This document shows positions 29,193-37,123 of a DNA stretch of 64,000 bases, piece after piece. The first letter of the stretch is position 1, and every line of letters starts with the position of its first letter. This DNA is from a virus. Below the pieces are notes generated by a model, which saw only the letters and a program-made list of their open reading frames with translations, did no database searches and was not told the DNA's origin. The stretch covers positions 1 through 64,000 of the IMG/VR virus record IMGVR_UViG_3300023174_000130; one strand, 5' to 3'. A program made the position numbers and the translations under genes.

Positions 29193-29930
29193 TTATTTGT
29201 ATGATTGTATAATTACTCTGTTTCCAATCATATTGGAGCTTGAACTGCCGGAATTTGGTTTGTGATACCCTATATTTAACATAGATTTATCCCAAGATAA
29301 CCAGCTATTTTTGATATTTGTATTGTTATCACCTATGAATAAATCCCAATGTTGATATGTTTGTTCTGGAAGTTTTTTGTATACCACATCATAGTGGTTA
29401 AAGTCGTACTTGGCTCTCAAATGTTCCTCTCTACATTGTCCTTGTGGATGATTTAGTGGTGATCTCCAACCATAATCATACTGAGCTTCTTGGCTTTCGT
29501 ACAGAGCTAAATTATTTAATTTAATTCTCCAAACCCAATCTCGGTCTTCCCACCCTTGTATAAATCTTTCATCCCACCAACCAATTGTTCGAATAAGTTC
29601 TTTTGAAAATCCCATAAACCCCACATTATATAATAAAACACAAGAAAAACCATTTTCCAAAAGATGTAACATTTTTTTTACTTCTTCTGGTTTTGGAGAA
29701 CATCTATCGTTTATTAAAACCACCCATTCTGTAGGTGAAGTGACTACAGAATGATTAATTAACTGAGAATAAGTCGGATACATTTTGGGATAACGGTCAA
29801 TACGATTATTCCAGTGAACATCATATTCTTCAGTTATTGGTTTTAACATCTGCATTTGGCGTTCTACAACATCTTTATTACAACCACAATGCAAACAAAT
29901 TGTAAAATCTTTTATTTTAAATGGTAGCAT
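29193..29930 (-). CDS. Family 2-like glycosyltransferase
   Basis: 245 residues. VVLINDRCSPKPEEV sits where GT2 enzymes have their metal-binding motif, and the region GFMGFSKELIRTIGWWDERFIQGWEDRDWVWRI is the family's acceptor-side signature (WDE.F...EDRD.). The N-terminus FTICLHCGCNKDVV is a beta strand typical of the fold. It overlaps the next upstream gene by 14 bases. Sugar and acceptor unknown. Confidence 0.7.
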   Translation of the reverse strand: MLPFKIKDFTICLHCGCNKDVVERQMQMLKPITEEYDVHWNNRIDRYPKMYPTYSQLINHSVVTSPTEWVVLINDRCSPKPEEVKKMLHLLENGFSCVLLYNVGFMGFSKELIRTIGWWDERFIQGWEDRDWVWRIKLNNLALYESQEAQYDYGWRSPLNHPQGQCREEHLRAKYDFNHYDVVYKKLPEQTYQHWDLFIGDNNTNIKNSWLSWDKSMLNIGYHKPNSGSSSSNMIGNRVIIQSYK

Positions 29931-30897
29931 ATAGATTAGACTTTATAGTATCAACAATGTATTTAGCTCTTGCTGTAGTGGTTGCATTTTTAAATAACCA
30001 CTGTCGTTGTTGGTTCAACATATCCACATAATCATCTGTGGGCTTATTATTTATTACAAGTCGATTCATTATATGATCTAATTCTTCTTTTGAAGAATAT
30101 GAATAACATGGTAAATTTTGTGGAGAGCATAGTGGTGGTTTTTTATCATAGTCTTTAAAAAGAAGTAATGCACCTGAAGCAATTATTTCATAATGTCTAA
30201 GGCAATCCCATCCACCTTTTTTGCACGTAACCCCAAACCAAGATTCTTGCATATCTTTGTAATAAGGATCCTCTTCAGTAAATACGTGATGTTTTCTAGT
30301 ACCCAATTCAGGATCATTTCCAAAAATAGCGCTACTAGGAGCTGTTTTTGGTAATAATTTATTTTTTATAGATAAGTCTATTGGCTTTATTTGGTACTCT
30401 GGAATTCCAAAACCTGTTGGATATATATTTTTTTCTAAAAATACCAATTCTCTTTTAAAAGAATTCTTTTTTTGATTTCCTATAATATACTCTTCATCAT
30501 AGATTTTCATTATTGGTGCAGTTCCATATAAATCATGTCCATCAAGATACCAAATTTTTGATTCATCATAATTGTCATATATAAATTTATATTCTGGGTA
30601 ACCATCATATTGACCTAACGTTCCAAAAAGAATTGCATCAAATTTTATATTTAATATGTTGTTTCTTTTTTGAGCATCAATATTTTTTATTGGAAGCTTA
30701 TATAATGTAAATCCTCTTCCGTGCAATGAATCTTTTTTTGTATTAGACCAGTCGTGATACATAACTTTTTTTTCTGGATAATCTACGCAATTATCTCCAA
30801 GGATAGTTCGTAAACCGTGCAATATTCCAACTTCAAGTAAATCTCCCTGTGCCAGAGGATTTGCAGTAGTTATATACAATAAATTTAAATTCTCCAT
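29917..30897 (-). CDS. CgeB-like glycosyltransferase
   Basis: 326 residues. C-terminal region WFGVTCKKGGWDCLRHYEIIASGALLLFKD resembles the GT-B C-terminal site of CgeB/YkvP-type glycosyltransferases (GG.D..R.YE..A.G....). The N-terminal half has a Rossmann-like pattern (NLLYITTANPLAQGDLLEVGIL). GGTGG lies before the ATG. Substrate unknown. Confidence 0.6.
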   Translation of the reverse strand: MENLNLLYITTANPLAQGDLLEVGILHGLRTILGDNCVDYPEKKVMYHDWSNTKKDSLHGRGFTLYKLPIKNIDAQKRNNILNIKFDAILFGTLGQYDGYPEYKFIYDNYDESKIWYLDGHDLYGTAPIMKIYDEEYIIGNQKKNSFKRELVFLEKNIYPTGFGIPEYQIKPIDLSIKNKLLPKTAPSSAIFGNDPELGTRKHHVFTEEDPYYKDMQESWFGVTCKKGGWDCLRHYEIIASGALLLFKDYDKKPPLCSPQNLPCYSYSSKEELDHIMNRLVINNKPTDDYVDMLNQQRQWLFKNATTTARAKYIVDTIKSNLYATI

Positions 30898-31607
30898 TGT
30901 TGTCCACCTGCAAAATGTCTTATTTTAGTATTTTCTTTTTTTGACTTTGTTATATTATATTGCATTAAAGCTGGCCCAATTTCAGCATACTCTTCGGCTA
31001 AAAGAGTTGTATTCCATTCTGGCCCAAGTATTTGAACATTACTGTGTAATTCGTCCAAGCTGTATTTTGTATATTCTGATTTGTTTTGATGCCATCCATA
31101 ATTTGGCAATTCCAAAAATGAAATCCAACTATGAGGAATTATACCACACAAAGTATAAAATGCAGCTTGCTCCCGAAATGCCTGCCAATGTGTATCATAT
31201 TTTTTCTTTTCCCATAAAGTTTCATCTAATATATTTTCAATTAATTTTATTGTCCATTTATTAACTTTTAATTTGTATGAACCCATACAAAATGTATTAC
31301 CGTTATCTATACAAATTGAAAATGATTTGTCGCAAGGATAATCATTATCAAATTGATCTATTCTCATATCTGCATCCAAATGAAGTAATTCGTCACCTTC
31401 TTTTAATGTTCCATTATCTAACATTTCTTTTACTAATGTAAATTTCCACCAAGTTGGATTACCCCTAAAAATATCTCCACCTTTGCTGACAACATATTCA
31501 TAACCATGAATATCAGCAAATTTTTTATTTCTTGGTGAGAAATGCTCTTCAAAAAATTGTTGTCTATTATCTTTATAATTTGCAATAACAAATAATACTT
31601 TTTTCAT
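30885..31607 (-). CDS. GT-A glycosyltransferase (galactosyltransferase-like)
   Basis: 240 residues. KFADIHGYEYVV...WWKFTLVKEML...LLHLDADMRID is the layout of small GT-A transferases of the GT34/alpha-galactosyltransferase kind, with DAD as the metal site near residue 78. IRHFAGGQQWRI at the end could complete the active site. AGAGAG precedes the ATG. The specific family is uncertain. Confidence 0.6.
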   Translation of the reverse strand: MKKVLFVIANYKDNRQQFFEEHFSPRNKKFADIHGYEYVVSKGGDIFRGNPTWWKFTLVKEMLDNGTLKEGDELLHLDADMRIDQFDNDYPCDKSFSICIDNGNTFCMGSYKLKVNKWTIKLIENILDETLWEKKKYDTHWQAFREQAAFYTLCGIIPHSWISFLELPNYGWHQNKSEYTKYSLDELHSNVQILGPEWNTTLLAEEYAEIGPALMQYNITKSKKENTKIRHFAGGQQWRI

Positions 31608-32446
31608 TTTACTCTCTTTATAATATTATCATACATTCCGTCTAATGTAAAATAAGAAGAATATATTTTTTTTCCTGTTGTCAATAATTTTTCATATTGT
31701 TCATCATTTATATTTTTTAATATACTATCGATGTTATTAATATTATTTTCATCAATTAAAATTGAAAACTCATTCCAATTTAATTCATCTTGCCAAGGTA
31801 AATATAGTTTATCTGTTATAATAACAGGAACACAATTTAATTGAAATGCTTCATATAATCTAAAAGAATTTAATCCATATCCTCTAGGACAGAGTAAATA
31901 TTTACTTTTAGATGCCAATTCTAAAAATAGTTCAAATTCTGATTTATGTACTGCAGGTGACCATTGTTTAATCCATATTTGATAATCGTCTTTACCAAAT
32001 AAAGTTTGGCCCATTTTTATTCTAATTGGATGTGTTGCAGAACCAACAAAAGAAGCAATATATTTTTTTTCTTCTTTTATAATCAGTTCTGTTGGCAATT
32101 GTGAACAAATTAATGGAATGGGTATAATATTTTTTCCAGAAACATTTCCACCTGCCGAAAAACATAACGTATCTGGTGGTAAAATATGCCTTGGTGCATC
32201 ATCATGTTGTAAAACTGTAAAATATTTTTTATTTAAATCTAGTGAATTTAAAAATGATTGTATATCTTTATCTTTATTTTCACAATACAATGTTGTCCAA
32301 CTTATTGCAATATAATCTCTATCCAATGACGGATTATTTTCTATAAATTTTTTATAGAAATAGTCTTCCATATAATCCCCACTATGATATGGTGGGTATA
32401 CGGGATATGAAGGAACAGGTCTTAAATCTTCACGAGTATAAATCAC
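31604..32446 (-). CDS. Exostosin-like (GT47-type) glycosyltransferase
   Basis: About 280 residues. ASFVGSATHPIRIKMG and YLLCPRGYGLNSFRLYEAFQLNCVPVII, then LPWQDELNWNEFSILI, are the hallmark segments of the exostosin family. GTG at 32446 is chosen as start because it overlaps the previous stop as GTGA and has GGAG 10 bases upstream; a TTG 3 codons earlier is the alternative. Probably adds a sugar to a glycan chain; substrate unknown. Confidence 0.75.
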   Translation of the reverse strand: MIYTREDLRPVPSYPVYPPYHSGDYMEDYFYKKFIENNPSLDRDYIAISWTTLYCENKDKDIQSFLNSLDLNKKYFTVLQHDDAPRHILPPDTLCFSAGGNVSGKNIIPIPLICSQLPTELIIKEEKKYIASFVGSATHPIRIKMGQTLFGKDDYQIWIKQWSPAVHKSEFELFLELASKSKYLLCPRGYGLNSFRLYEAFQLNCVPVIITDKLYLPWQDELNWNEFSILIDENNINNIDSILKNINDEQYEKLLTTGKKIYSSYFTLDGMYDNIIKRVK

Positions 32447-33120
32447 AGATACCAAACTCCAATATCTTTTAATCTATTTATCTTGTTTTCCAGACCAACA
32501 ATATAATTGCAATGGAGCATTATGGTAGCATCAATATTTGTACCTTTTGCATCAAAAAAATAACCACCATTTGGAAAATAATTTAAATTAAAAAAATCAA
32601 CTTGTTTTTTTAATCCATTCTTTTCAAGATAATTGTTGCACACTAATTGATCATCTTCAGTATTCTGTGATCCAAGATCATCAATTATTTTTTTAGATAA
32701 ATCACACTCTGGAAAATACATCAATCCTGTACAAGCACATTTTACAGGATAATCTATTTGAAATGTTGGATTTTTTATTTGTTCTAAAAACGTATTTGGA
32801 TTTTTTAAAAATACTATATCAGTGTCCAACCACATTAATGATTTATTATTTTCATAATATTTTTTAATAAGTGTCCATTTATTTTTTACTAATGCTCTAA
32901 ATTTTGATTGTTCATCCCATGTCCAATTATGGTATGCTTGTTCGGGCACATCTTCAAATAATTCAGTCGCAATACCTTGTTCAGTGTAATAATCATATAT
33001 CGGTCTATCAAATGCAACAATAATAAATTGTGATTTGCTAATACCTACTTTTTCTGCAGACAATAACATATTGTCACAAATATTTTTACAACCACTGTTT
33101 AAATATGTCAAATATTTCAT
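32443..33120 (-). CDS. Nucleotide-diphospho-sugar transferase (GT77-like)
   Basis: 225 residues. SKFRALVKNKWTLIKKYYENNKSLMWLDTDIVFLKNP contains the DTD metal site, and NTEDDQLVCNNYL and FPNGGYFFDAKG are the other landmarks of the nucleotide-diphospho-sugar transferase family (PF03407 type). The ATG overlaps the upstream stop as ATGA. Confidence 0.75.
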   Translation of the reverse strand: MKYLTYLNSGCKNICDNMLLSAEKVGISKSQFIIVAFDRPIYDYYTEQGIATELFEDVPEQAYHNWTWDEQSKFRALVKNKWTLIKKYYENNKSLMWLDTDIVFLKNPNTFLEQIKNPTFQIDYPVKCACTGLMYFPECDLSKKIIDDLGSQNTEDDQLVCNNYLEKNGLKKQVDFFNLNYFPNGGYFFDAKGTNIDATIMLHCNYIVGLENKINRLKDIGVWYL

Positions 33121-33785
33121 TTTGATATAAAAAATTCTTTCATTCTTCGGTCAAAAACTTTTTTATCTTTATCATACATTTCGGTATTTTCATTTCTAGC
33201 ATGCAATGTATCCCATGGTTCAGGAGTCCATGCGTGTTGAATAATGCAAACCGGAGATGTGGCTAGTTTTTTCATAGCCATTAATACCAAAGATTGTTCT
33301 GTATCAGAATACACGGAAGTATATTCTGGACTATAAATATATCCAAAATGTTTGTATAGTGGCCAACCCATGACACACAATGTCATTAAATTATCATCTC
33401 TCAAACCATCATGAAATTTAATAGCTCCATTAAAATCTGGGAAGGTTTGTTTAAACCCTTCAAATATGATATCATCATATCCTTTAATTTGTGGAATCAT
33501 ATCATCAGATGCTAAAAGCAATACATCCGCGTTTTCATCATCTAAATCTGCATTTACAGCTTGTATTTTTGATTTAGAATGACCATAAACATATTTAATT
33601 TTGATTGGTAAAGAATTTAACCAATTTTTAATTTCATCATTGTTCATGGTGAGGTCGTCTTCATCCATAGTAACAACAAACTTTACATCATGCTTTCCTG
33701 AAAGGAAATCAATGTAAAGTTGAAATACTTTTTTAAATTTTTCTGGTCTATTTCTTGTTGGAAATTTAATTAATAATCTAGACAT
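33117..33785 (-). CDS. Family 2-like glycosyltransferase, first gene of the sugar island
   Basis: 222 residues. KFPTRNRPEKFKKVFQLY at the N-terminus, VVTMDEDD, and LLLASDDMIP (the GT2 DDM-like metal site) suggest a GT-A enzyme. It is the first gene after the divergent promoter pair at 33.8 kb, with GAGG 5 bases before the ATG. Substrate unknown. Confidence 0.65.
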   Translation of the reverse strand: MSRLLIKFPTRNRPEKFKKVFQLYIDFLSGKHDVKFVVTMDEDDLTMNNDEIKNWLNSLPIKIKYVYGHSKSKIQAVNADLDDENADVLLLASDDMIPQIKGYDDIIFEGFKQTFPDFNGAIKFHDGLRDDNLMTLCVMGWPLYKHFGYIYSPEYTSVYSDTEQSLVLMAMKKLATSPVCIIQHAWTPEPWDTLHARNENTEMYDKDKKVFDRRMKEFFISK

Positions 33786-33799
33786 AATACCTCACAATT

Positions 33800-33827
33800 A
33801 ATATAATACATCATATAAAGATGTCAA
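33800..33827 (-). promoter_or_regulatory. Early-type promoter for the sugar island
   Basis: Perfect TTGACA (33827-33822), 16 bases, TATATT (33805-33800), 14 bases to ATG 33785 with GAGG in the short leader. It is the only clear early-type promoter seen for the 10 kb of minus-strand genes down to 24.0 kb. Confidence 0.75.
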
Positions 33828-33836
33828 GTTATTTAG

Positions 33837-33864
33837 TTGACTTTTTTCTAAGGTACTTTATACT
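33837..33864 (+). promoter_or_regulatory. Early-type promoter for uvsY
   Basis: TTGACT (33837-33842), 16 bases, TATACT (33859-33864), 9 bases to ATG 33874. Expected leader about 2-3 bases. It is back to back with the sugar-island promoter, the -35 boxes 9 bases apart. Confidence 0.7.
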
Positions 33865-33873
33865 ACAAACCAA

Positions 33874-34311
33874 ATGAATCTAGAAGACCTCAAGAATAAT
33901 ATTACTAAAGATTCCCAAATAGACTCTACAGAATTAGGTGTAGAGGCTCTTAAGATACCTCAAGTACACGCCAAATATCTTAATATGCTTACAGATTTTA
34001 AATTGCTTTTGACCAAGCATCAAAATGATTATGCAATTCAACGATTGCGTAAGTGGAAAATATTGACTGGCAAAGCATCCAAAGAAGAACTGGAAGCATG
34101 GGGAGAAGAACCCTTTGATTTGGATCTACTCAAAACTGATGTAGAAAAGTTCATTGAGGGTGATCCTAAGATTGTTGAATTAAAGTCCAAAGTGGCTGTC
34201 AACGAAATTAAGGTCAAGATGGTAGAAGAGTTCTTGAAGGCCATCAACAACCGAAACTTCAACATCAAGTCTGCCATTGACTGGCAAAAAATGATGAACG
34301 GTATAGTATAA
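33874..34311 (+). CDS. uvsY: Recombination mediator UvsY
   Basis: 145 residues (T4 UvsY is 137). It loads UvsX recombinase onto gp32-coated single-stranded DNA. The start MNLEDLKNNITKDSQIDSTELGVEA follows T4 MRLEDLQEELKKDVFIDSTKLQYEA, and the C-terminal FLKAINNRNFNIKSAIDWQKM fits T4 FCSGALDAIKSRGFAIKHIQDM. It lies directly before uvsW. The recombinase UvsX is outside the window. Confidence 0.93.
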   Translation: MNLEDLKNNITKDSQIDSTELGVEALKIPQVHAKYLNMLTDFKLLLTKHQNDYAIQRLRKWKILTGKASKEELEAWGEEPFDLDLLKTDVEKFIEGDPKIVELKSKVAVNEIKVKMVEEFLKAINNRNFNIKSAIDWQKMMNGIV

Positions 34312-34314
34312 ATA
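34307..34314 (+). promoter_or_regulatory. Late promoter octamer TATAAATA for uvsW
   Basis: Exact TATAAATA overlapping the uvsY stop codon (TAA 34309-34311) and 4 bases before the GTG start of uvsW. It predicts a leaderless late uvsW transcript. T4 uvsW is known to be expressed late. Confidence 0.6.
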
Positions 34315-34318
34315 TTAT

Positions 34319-35827
34319 GTGGATATTGAAGTTGAATCTGTAGATGAAGTTCGTTACTACATCAAAGCAGAAAAAGGAATTAAGCAAGAGTTACGAGATT
34401 ATTTCTCGTTCATGGTACCCGGTGCCCAGTATATGCCCATGTTTAAACGGCGTATATGGGATGGAAAGATCCGGTTATATGATATTCTTACATCTACCCT
34501 TCCCCGTGGTCTAAAAACCTATCTTGATAAGTTTTCTGTAGATAGAAAATACTCATTAAATATTAAAGAGAGTAGGAATCCTTTATGTATAAAGGAAACA
34601 CAGCTTGCACAATTTTACGATACCCTAGCGGTATCGGTAAAGAAGAAGCCCGTGCAAATGCATGCCCATCAGCAACAGGCCATTATGCATGCTTTGAACA
34701 ATCACAGATGCGTATTGATTTCTCCTACTGGTTCGGGCAAAAGTTTGATAATCTACGTCTTGGTCCGATTTCTACAATCCGTATTATCGCCAAATCGAAA
34801 AATTTTGATTCTCGTACCAACAGTTGGTCTCGTGAATCAGATGGATTCTGATTTTTTTGATTATTCTTCTCAAGACTCATCTTGGTCTTGCAAAAAATAC
34901 ATTCATAAGATATCGGCTGGCGTAGATAAAGATACTAATAAACAAATAGTCGTATCAACATGGCAGTCAATATACAAACTACCAAGAGAGTGGTTTGACC
35001 AGTTTGATGCCATTTTCTTTGACGAGTGCCATCAGGCCAAGGCAGAATCAATCAACATGATTGGTCAGAAGCTTGCCAAGGCTTGGTTTCGTATTGGTAC
35101 AACAGGAACTCTAGATCAAGCACAAGCACACCGACTGAACATTGAAGGTATTCTTGGTCCTGCTATTCAGTTCATTCAAACAAAAAACCTAATGAACAAA
35201 GGTTTGCTTGCCACTATTGGAATAGACTGTATTCTGTTGCAATACACTGATGAGGAGAAACAACTCATCAAAAAGCAAAAATACCCCGACGAATTAAAGT
35301 GGATTATAACTAATCAAAAGAGGAATGAATTTGTCAAAGAACTCGCGCTCAAAACCAAAGGCAACACGCTCGTCCTCTTCAATTACGTCGAAGATCACGG
35401 CAAGCCTCTCGCCGCTCTCTTGGAGTCAGCAAAAAGCGGTAGACCAATATATTTCATCTCTGGAAAAACAGAAGCAGACACAAGAGAATATATTAGAAAA
35501 GTCGTTGATACGGAAAGAGATGCTATACTGGTTGCGAGTTATGGTACTACTAGCGCTGGTATCAACATTGTTAATATCGACAATATTATTTTTGCCTCGC
35601 CTACTAAGTCTATAATTAGATTGTTACAGAGCATTGGTCGGGGTCTCAGAGTATCTGCAAAGAAGAAAACATTAAAAGTTTTTGATATTGTTGATGACTT
35701 GTGCTGGCTTAAACACAAGAATCATATCTTCCGTCACTTCGAAGAGCGCGTAAAGATATACAAAAAAGAAAAGTTTGATCATAAGATCTTTTCCATGTCT
35801 TTAAAGGACAGCATAAAAGATAAATAA
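34319..35827 (+). CDS. uvsW: DNA/RNA helicase UvsW
   Basis: 502 residues (T4: 587). Superfamily 2 helicase that unwinds R-loops and branched DNA. The N-terminal double-stranded DNA-binding part (DYFSFMVPGAQY...RRIWDGKIRLYD) follows T4. Walker A is SPTGSGKS (about 135-142), the DEAH-box position reads DECH, then TTGT, and the C-terminal RecA-like half ends with SIGRGLR (motif VI). The start is GTG at 34319, since the nearby ATG at 34317 is in another frame. Confidence 0.93.
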   Translation: MDIEVESVDEVRYYIKAEKGIKQELRDYFSFMVPGAQYMPMFKRRIWDGKIRLYDILTSTLPRGLKTYLDKFSVDRKYSLNIKESRNPLCIKETQLAQFYDTLAVSVKKKPVQMHAHQQQAIMHALNNHRCVLISPTGSGKSLIIYVLVRFLQSVLSPNRKILILVPTVGLVNQMDSDFFDYSSQDSSWSCKKYIHKISAGVDKDTNKQIVVSTWQSIYKLPREWFDQFDAIFFDECHQAKAESINMIGQKLAKAWFRIGTTGTLDQAQAHRLNIEGILGPAIQFIQTKNLMNKGLLATIGIDCILLQYTDEEKQLIKKQKYPDELKWIITNQKRNEFVKELALKTKGNTLVLFNYVEDHGKPLAALLESAKSGRPIYFISGKTEADTREYIRKVVDTERDAILVASYGTTSAGINIVNIDNIIFASPTKSIIRLLQSIGRGLRVSAKKKTLKVFDIVDDLCWLKHKNHIFRHFEERVKIYKKEKFDHKIFSMSLKDSIKDK

Positions 35828-35848
35828 TAGAGAAGGGAGGACATACAT

Positions 35849-36517
35849 ATGTCCGAATCACTTCCCGAGAATTCTTTTGGCGGTGTATTGCGAGTTGTTA
35901 AGCTTACTTCAGGTGAAGAAATAATTGGTATGGTACATGAAGCATACCCCGATAGAATTTCAATTAAATTACCTGCTCGTATTGAAACCTATGTAGTTCG
36001 TGATGAAAAAAGCGAACTAATAGAATACGTAAAACTTACAAACTATCTTTCAAACATACGTGGTTATGAAATTTCATTATCACGAAATGTCATAGTCTAC
36101 ATGGGTTCTCCAGCATTAGAATTAGAAAAAATGTATGAAGTATTCTTCATGACCATGCAGACTGATTCCAAGACAACAATTGCTCCAATGCCAGATGACA
36201 TGAAATTTGGTCATGAAGCCGGGCTTCAAATGTTAAATGATCTTTTTACAAATGAAGATTTTGTAAATTTTGTAAATGACATGATTGACAGTTTTGAGGC
36301 TGCTGAAATCTTAATAGAAGACGATGATATTGAGGAAATAGAAGAATCTGAAGCAGAATCGGCTATAATGGACACTCCACAAGAAGAGGCTCCAAGTCCA
36401 CCCAAGCCAAAGAAACGCCGTACAATGAATCCTGAGATTAAAAAACTACCTTTTAATCCAGAAGGGGACCCAAAATCAGCTGAGAGCTGGTCAGATGATC
36501 CTAAAGATTATCTTTAA
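35849..36517 (+). CDS. Sm-like-fold protein with acidic tail
   Basis: 222 residues. The N-terminal 70 residues (VVKLTSGEEIIGMVHEAYPDRISIKLP) have the Sm/LSm strand pattern. A helical middle (about 115-150) is followed by an acidic stretch (EDDDIEEIEESEAE) and a basic/proline-rich tail. Similar proteins occur beside uvsW in T4-like marine phages; function unknown. A strong GGGAGGA lies about 9 bases before the ATG. A shorter Sm-like protein is at 63202-63504. The stop overlaps the convergent gene at 36514 by 4 bases. Confidence 0.6.
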   Translation: MSESLPENSFGGVLRVVKLTSGEEIIGMVHEAYPDRISIKLPARIETYVVRDEKSELIEYVKLTNYLSNIRGYEISLSRNVIVYMGSPALELEKMYEVFFMTMQTDSKTTIAPMPDDMKFGHEAGLQMLNDLFTNEDFVNFVNDMIDSFEAAEILIEDDDIEEIEESEAESAIMDTPQEEAPSPPKPKKRRTMNPEIKKLPFNPEGDPKSAESWSDDPKDYL

Positions 36518-37038
36518 ACTTGATTTGTCAAATCATCGGGGGCATCAGGATTTAACGTATAATATGAAAATTTAAATTTGCAAGTTGCTTTTTGCAAAAT
36601 GGCATCAGCGCTATCTGCTTGAAATATCACTCCACTTAAATTTGTTGGAACAATATATTTAAAAGTAACTGTTAAATTTGTACAAGTTGAGGTTGGATCA
36701 TATATCATTAAATTTGCACTTCTGTGCCAATCTTGATATTTTATATTATTTTGGTCGTCGTTTTCAATATTTGCCAAATTACGCATCCACGAATATAAAC
36801 TCTTCCAGTTTTCCAATCTTGAATCAACTATAAATTCTACATTTAAAGTTTCATAGTTAAATTGCATAGTTGGAACTGGTACTGTTGTTCCAAAAATTGT
36901 AGGTTGTGCTGTGTCTGGTACTGTACATCCAGGAAGATTGACTCTTTGGCAATTCAATTCAAATTGCTTTGTACCTCTTCCAAAGACTAAAGTAAAATAA
37001 CTGTTGTATAGTGGATTGATGTTTGAATTGCAGCTCAT
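36514..37038 (-). CDS. Tail-tube-fold virion protein
   Basis: 174 residues. The layout YNSYFTLVFG...FELNCQRVNLPG...NYETLNVEFIVDSRLENWKSLYSWM is that of tail-tube-type proteins (gp19, gp48, gp54 families), with the NLPG strand and the ENW..L..W helix. It is the last gene after gp23 and has its own late octamer 5 bases before the ATG. It is probably a tail or baseplate tube-related component; gp54-like is possible. Confidence 0.55.
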   Translation of the reverse strand: MSCNSNINPLYNSYFTLVFGRGTKQFELNCQRVNLPGCTVPDTAQPTIFGTTVPVPTMQFNYETLNVEFIVDSRLENWKSLYSWMRNLANIENDDQNNIKYQDWHRSANLMIYDPTSTCTNLTVTFKYIVPTNLSGVIFQADSADAILQKATCKFKFSYYTLNPDAPDDLTNQV

Positions 37039-37043
37039 AAAAT

Positions 37044-37051
37044 TATTTATC
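37044..37051 (-). promoter_or_regulatory. Late promoter octamer GATAAATA (leaderless)
   Basis: GATAAATA, 5 bases, ATG 37038. Same geometry as the gp13 and gp25 promoters. Confidence 0.6.
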
Positions 37052-37060
37052 CCAAAACAT

Positions 37061-37088
37061 AAGTCCTCCCCATTTCTGGGGAGGACTT
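37061..37088 (-). terminator. Strong terminator after gene 23
   Basis: An 11-base perfect stem AAGTCCTCCCC / GGGGAGGACTT around a 6-base loop, 36 bases after the gp23 stop. On the minus-strand transcript it is followed by AUGUUUU. It would end the capsid transcript and insulate the next late promoter. Confidence 0.88.
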
Positions 37089-37123
37089 CGAAAGGTTTCC
37101 TACTTTTCTCAAGACCCCATCAA

